A stretch of 34,757 nucleotides of DNA from Armatimonadota bacterium (GTDB lineage Bacteria > Armatimonadota > JAAZEB01). Each line of letters begins with the position of its first letter. Positions within the stretch are counted from its first letter, which is position 1. Positions 32,542 through 34,757 of this stretch are shown in pieces. The stretch spans positions 1 through 34,757 of the forward strand of contig JACQGM010000354.1 in assembly GCA_016199585.1 (NCBI GenBank), read 5' to 3'. Under the pieces are notes generated by a model. It was not told the DNA's origin. It was given only the letters and a program-made list of their open reading frames with translations, and did not search any database. The position numbers and the translations under genes were made by a program.

Positions 32542-34757
32542 ATGGTCTGTAGGACCCACCCCGCAGTTCAGGCCCTCAACGTCGCAGCCTTTCTCGCCTT
32601 CGGAACAGGCATCAGCGATGCCCAACCGGCGCCCGGCGCCGACGCGCCTTTTCAGGAAGCGATGGACCGCGGCACACAGCTCGTTCGTCCGCGCACGAAC
32701 TCCGCCTTTCAGCGGCCGTTCCTCCGCTTCTCGGAAGCGCGCGACGCGTACCGCCGGTCGCTGCCGCTGGCTCAGACCGACGGCGAGCGAGCCGCCGCCC
32801 GTCTCGCCATCGCTGAGAGTTCCCTCTACGATTGGGATGAGACCGACTTCGCCGCGATCCGCGAGGAGTACGCCGCCGTCCTCGAGCTGCCCGGCGCCTC
32901 GCCCGAACAGCGCGCCCGGGCCCGCCTGGGCATTGGGGAGACCTACCTCCGTGAAAGCGGCTATGCCCCCGCGCGCCAGGCATTCACCGAGGCGCGCGAT
33001 GCCCTGGCGGATCCGGCCTGGAAGGTTGAGGTGCAACTGGCAATCGCCCGCTCCCGCCTGCAAAAGCGCGATCTCCCCGCCGCGCAGCGTGTTCTCGCCT
33101 CTGTGCTCGACGAGGAGGAGCTGAATCCGTCTCTGCGGCACCGGGCGCAGTCCTATCTTGATGCCATCGCGGTCATGCCCCGCCTGCGCCCGGACCATCC
33201 CCGCCTCTTCTTCAATGCCGACACCTGGCCCGCCGTCAGGGACCGCGCCCTCGGGCCGGAGCGGGAGCGCTTCGACCGCATGAAGGAGGAGGTCGAAGCA
33301 ATCGCCCCGGATGAGATCCACCCGAACGACTGGGGTATCTTGCTGATGAAGGCGGCCTTCGTCTACCGGATCACTCGCGACCCGGGGCTTCTGGAGAAGG
33401 TCAAGCGGATGCACCGGGCCACCGTGGAGCACTACCTGCGCCGGGAGCACGACCGCTTCCACGCCTACTCGCGCGTGGGCACCGTGGCCGCGTTGGATTG
33501 GGTCTGGAATGACCTGACCACCGAAGAGCGGCGTGCGCTGGCGCTGCCCCTCCTCCGCTACGCGTACACCCTCTACGCCGAGGACTGCTTCCTGAACCGC
33601 GTCCATGGGGATCGGTGGTACTACCAGCAGAACATGTGGTGGTACACCGGGGTGACGTTGCTTGACGACGCCTGGGATGACCTGAACTATGGCCGCGCAC
33701 TGCTCCTGCTGGGGCAAGGCTACCGCGACAACGCCCGCACCTTCGCCCTGGCCACCGAGCGCGCGGGCGATGACGACGCCTGGCACCTGAACCTCGAGTA
33801 CACCTTCGCCGAGATTCCCAACATCCTGTGGGCCTTTGTGCACACCTGGCAATCCGCCACCGGCGCCGACATCCCCGGGGCGTGGCTCAGCGTCGCTTCG
33901 CCCGACTACGTCCTGCGCAACGTCCTGGGCGTAACCCGGAGCGGCGTTCGCCACTTCGGCTACTCTCGCTCCTGGGGTCTGGGCACCCTGGGCTGTGCCC
34001 TGCTCTACGACCACCTGGCGCACTTCATCCACCTCTTCAGGCCGTCGCACCCACACCACGCGGCGATCGCCGGCCACCTTCGGGGCGTCATCGTCGAGGC
34101 GTCCCGCAACAGCTCCGGTGCATACCCGGTGAACCCCTTCCTGGTCACTGGCCTGGAGACGGCGCCGCCGCCAGGCGTGCCCCAGGGCCTGCCCGTCGCC
34201 CGCCACTTCGAGAACATCGGGTTGGTGCTGATGTCCTCGGGGTTTGGGCCCGAGGACACGTACGCCCTCCTTGCGGTCGGTGGGGGCCAGCTCACCTCCG
34301 AGCACTATGACGCCACTCACTTCGCCCTCTACAAGCGCGGGTATCTGGCCCTCGATACGGGTGTCCGCCACAACAACGTGTCCGAGCACGTCGACAACTA
34401 CTGGACACAGACGGTCGCCCACAATGCCGTGCTCATCCGCATGCCGGGAGAGGCCCTGAAGGACTACTTCGGGAAGCCGATCACCGCTAACTCCGGAGGG
34501 CAGAACCGGTTCAACGGCGCCGCGAAACCGCTCGCCTTCGAAACCGGCCCCCACTTCAGCTACGCGGCCACCGACGCCACCGCTACGTACCAACCCGAGA
34601 AGTGCGCGCAGATGGTCCGCCAGTTCCTATACCTGAATCCCGACCACTTCGTCGTCTTCGACCGCGTCACGGCGAAGAACGCGGAGTATCCCAAGACCTG
34701 GCTGCTGCACACCGCCAACGAGCCCCTGGTGGCAGGCAGGGAGTTCCGCGCCGACCA
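32542..34757 (+). CDS. Second heparinase II/III-like polysaccharide lyase (3' end outside window)
   Basis: Close paralogue of the protein at 26011-28716. It is open in frame from ATG 32542 to the window end (~738 residues seen, ~160 missing). The weak signal, TPR-like region (EARDAYRRSLPLA, ARLGIGETYLRESGYAPARQAF), HPRLFFNADTWPAVRDRA, WHLNLEY, DATHFALYKRGYLALDTG, TVAHNAVLIRMPGEAL and DATATYQPEKCAQMVRQFL all align with it in order, so the candidate His/Tyr residues are kept. The central region is more diverged, so the substrate may differ. The ATG overlaps the 3' end of a GTTAACGATA string (32533-32542) also found in the LacI operator region. GAGGAG lies seven bases before the ATG. Confidence 0.93.
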   Translation, partial: MVCRTHPAVQALNVAAFLAFGTGISDAQPAPGADAPFQEAMDRGTQLVRPRTNSAFQRPFLRFSEARDAYRRSLPLAQTDGERAAARLAIAESSLYDWDETDFAAIREEYAAVLELPGASPEQRARARLGIGETYLRESGYAPARQAFTEARDALADPAWKVEVQLAIARSRLQKRDLPAAQRVLASVLDEEELNPSLRHRAQSYLDAIAVMPRLRPDHPRLFFNADTWPAVRDRALGPERERFDRMKEEVEAIAPDEIHPNDWGILLMKAAFVYRITRDPGLLEKVKRMHRATVEHYLRREHDRFHAYSRVGTVAALDWVWNDLTTEERRALALPLLRYAYTLYAEDCFLNRVHGDRWYYQQNMWWYTGVTLLDDAWDDLNYGRALLLLGQGYRDNARTFALATERAGDDDAWHLNLEYTFAEIPNILWAFVHTWQSATGADIPGAWLSVASPDYVLRNVLGVTRSGVRHFGYSRSWGLGTLGCALLYDHLAHFIHLFRPSHPHHAAIAGHLRGVIVEASRNSSGAYPVNPFLVTGLETAPPPGVPQGLPVARHFENIGLVLMSSGFGPEDTYALLAVGGGQLTSEHYDATHFALYKRGYLALDTGVRHNNVSEHVDNYWTQTVAHNAVLIRMPGEALKDYFGKPITANSGGQNRFNGAAKPLAFETGPHFSYAATDATATYQPEKCAQMVRQFLYLNPDHFVVFDRVTAKNAEYPKTWLLHTANEPLVAGREFRAD

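Noticed and set aside
32479-34593. 704-codon open frame on the minus strand
   Set aside because: Antisense to the second heparinase gene, whose homology is clear along its length.

Overview
The window is GC-rich (roughly 70%) bacterial chromosome with short intergenic gaps, good Shine-Dalgarno sites and ordinary sigma70-type promoters. Two DUF1559 '[12 protein letters not shown]' pseudopilins with the FARARE/FSRARE signature, a LacI regulator beside carbohydrate genes, heparinase-like lyases, HEAT and PQQ-propeller secreted proteins suggest an Armatimonadota-like (less likely planctomycete-like) saprophyte. That placement is inferred from gene style; no rRNA is present.

Layout. 1-3722: 3' end of thiC, an AmmeMemoRadiSam protein B (Memo) gene that seems to start at a rare ATT, a free-standing RecA/DnaB-type ATPase and a TIM-barrel sugar isomerase/epimerase. 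3738-4395 (minus): VOC protein and tRNA-Asn(GUU), each with its own promoter; the tRNA has a terminator. 4444-8569: DHA2-type MFS exporter and a secreted metallophosphoesterase/PQQ-propeller fusion. 8793-12163: a SAM riboswitch with a terminator/antiterminator platform in front of kbl-tdh (threonine to glycine) and an unknown third gene; this is the most notable element. 12334-14613: pseudopilin, small two-helix membrane protein, secreted protein of unknown function. 14799-16522: ECF sigma factor, zinc-finger anti-sigma factor and an unknown coiled-coil protein. 16659-20183: SDR oxidoreductase and a GH2 beta-mannosidase preceded by a perfect inverted repeat. 20080-20739 (minus): Rpn/YhgA-like C-terminal fragment running tail-to-tail into the mannosidase gene. 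21015-23334: LPP20-like secreted protein and HEAT-repeat protein. 23386-34757: polysaccharide locus with a heparinase C-terminal remnant, LacI regulator, second pseudopilin, full heparinase II/III-like gene, Gfo/Idh/MocA oxidoreductase, M14 carboxypeptidase, M42 aminopeptidase and a second heparinase paralogue cut by the window end.

How the parts fit. The right third looks like a regulated island for uronic-acid-containing polysaccharide or glycopeptide: secreted lyases, a sugar oxidoreductase, peptidases and a LacI regulator whose promoter carries a repeated AACGATAAT element; a related decamer lies at the start of the second heparinase gene. In the riboswitch operon, low SAM should allow transcription of threonine-to-glycine genes, which could feed one-carbon units to methionine/SAM synthesis. 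No CRISPR array, insertion sequence or prophage was seen.
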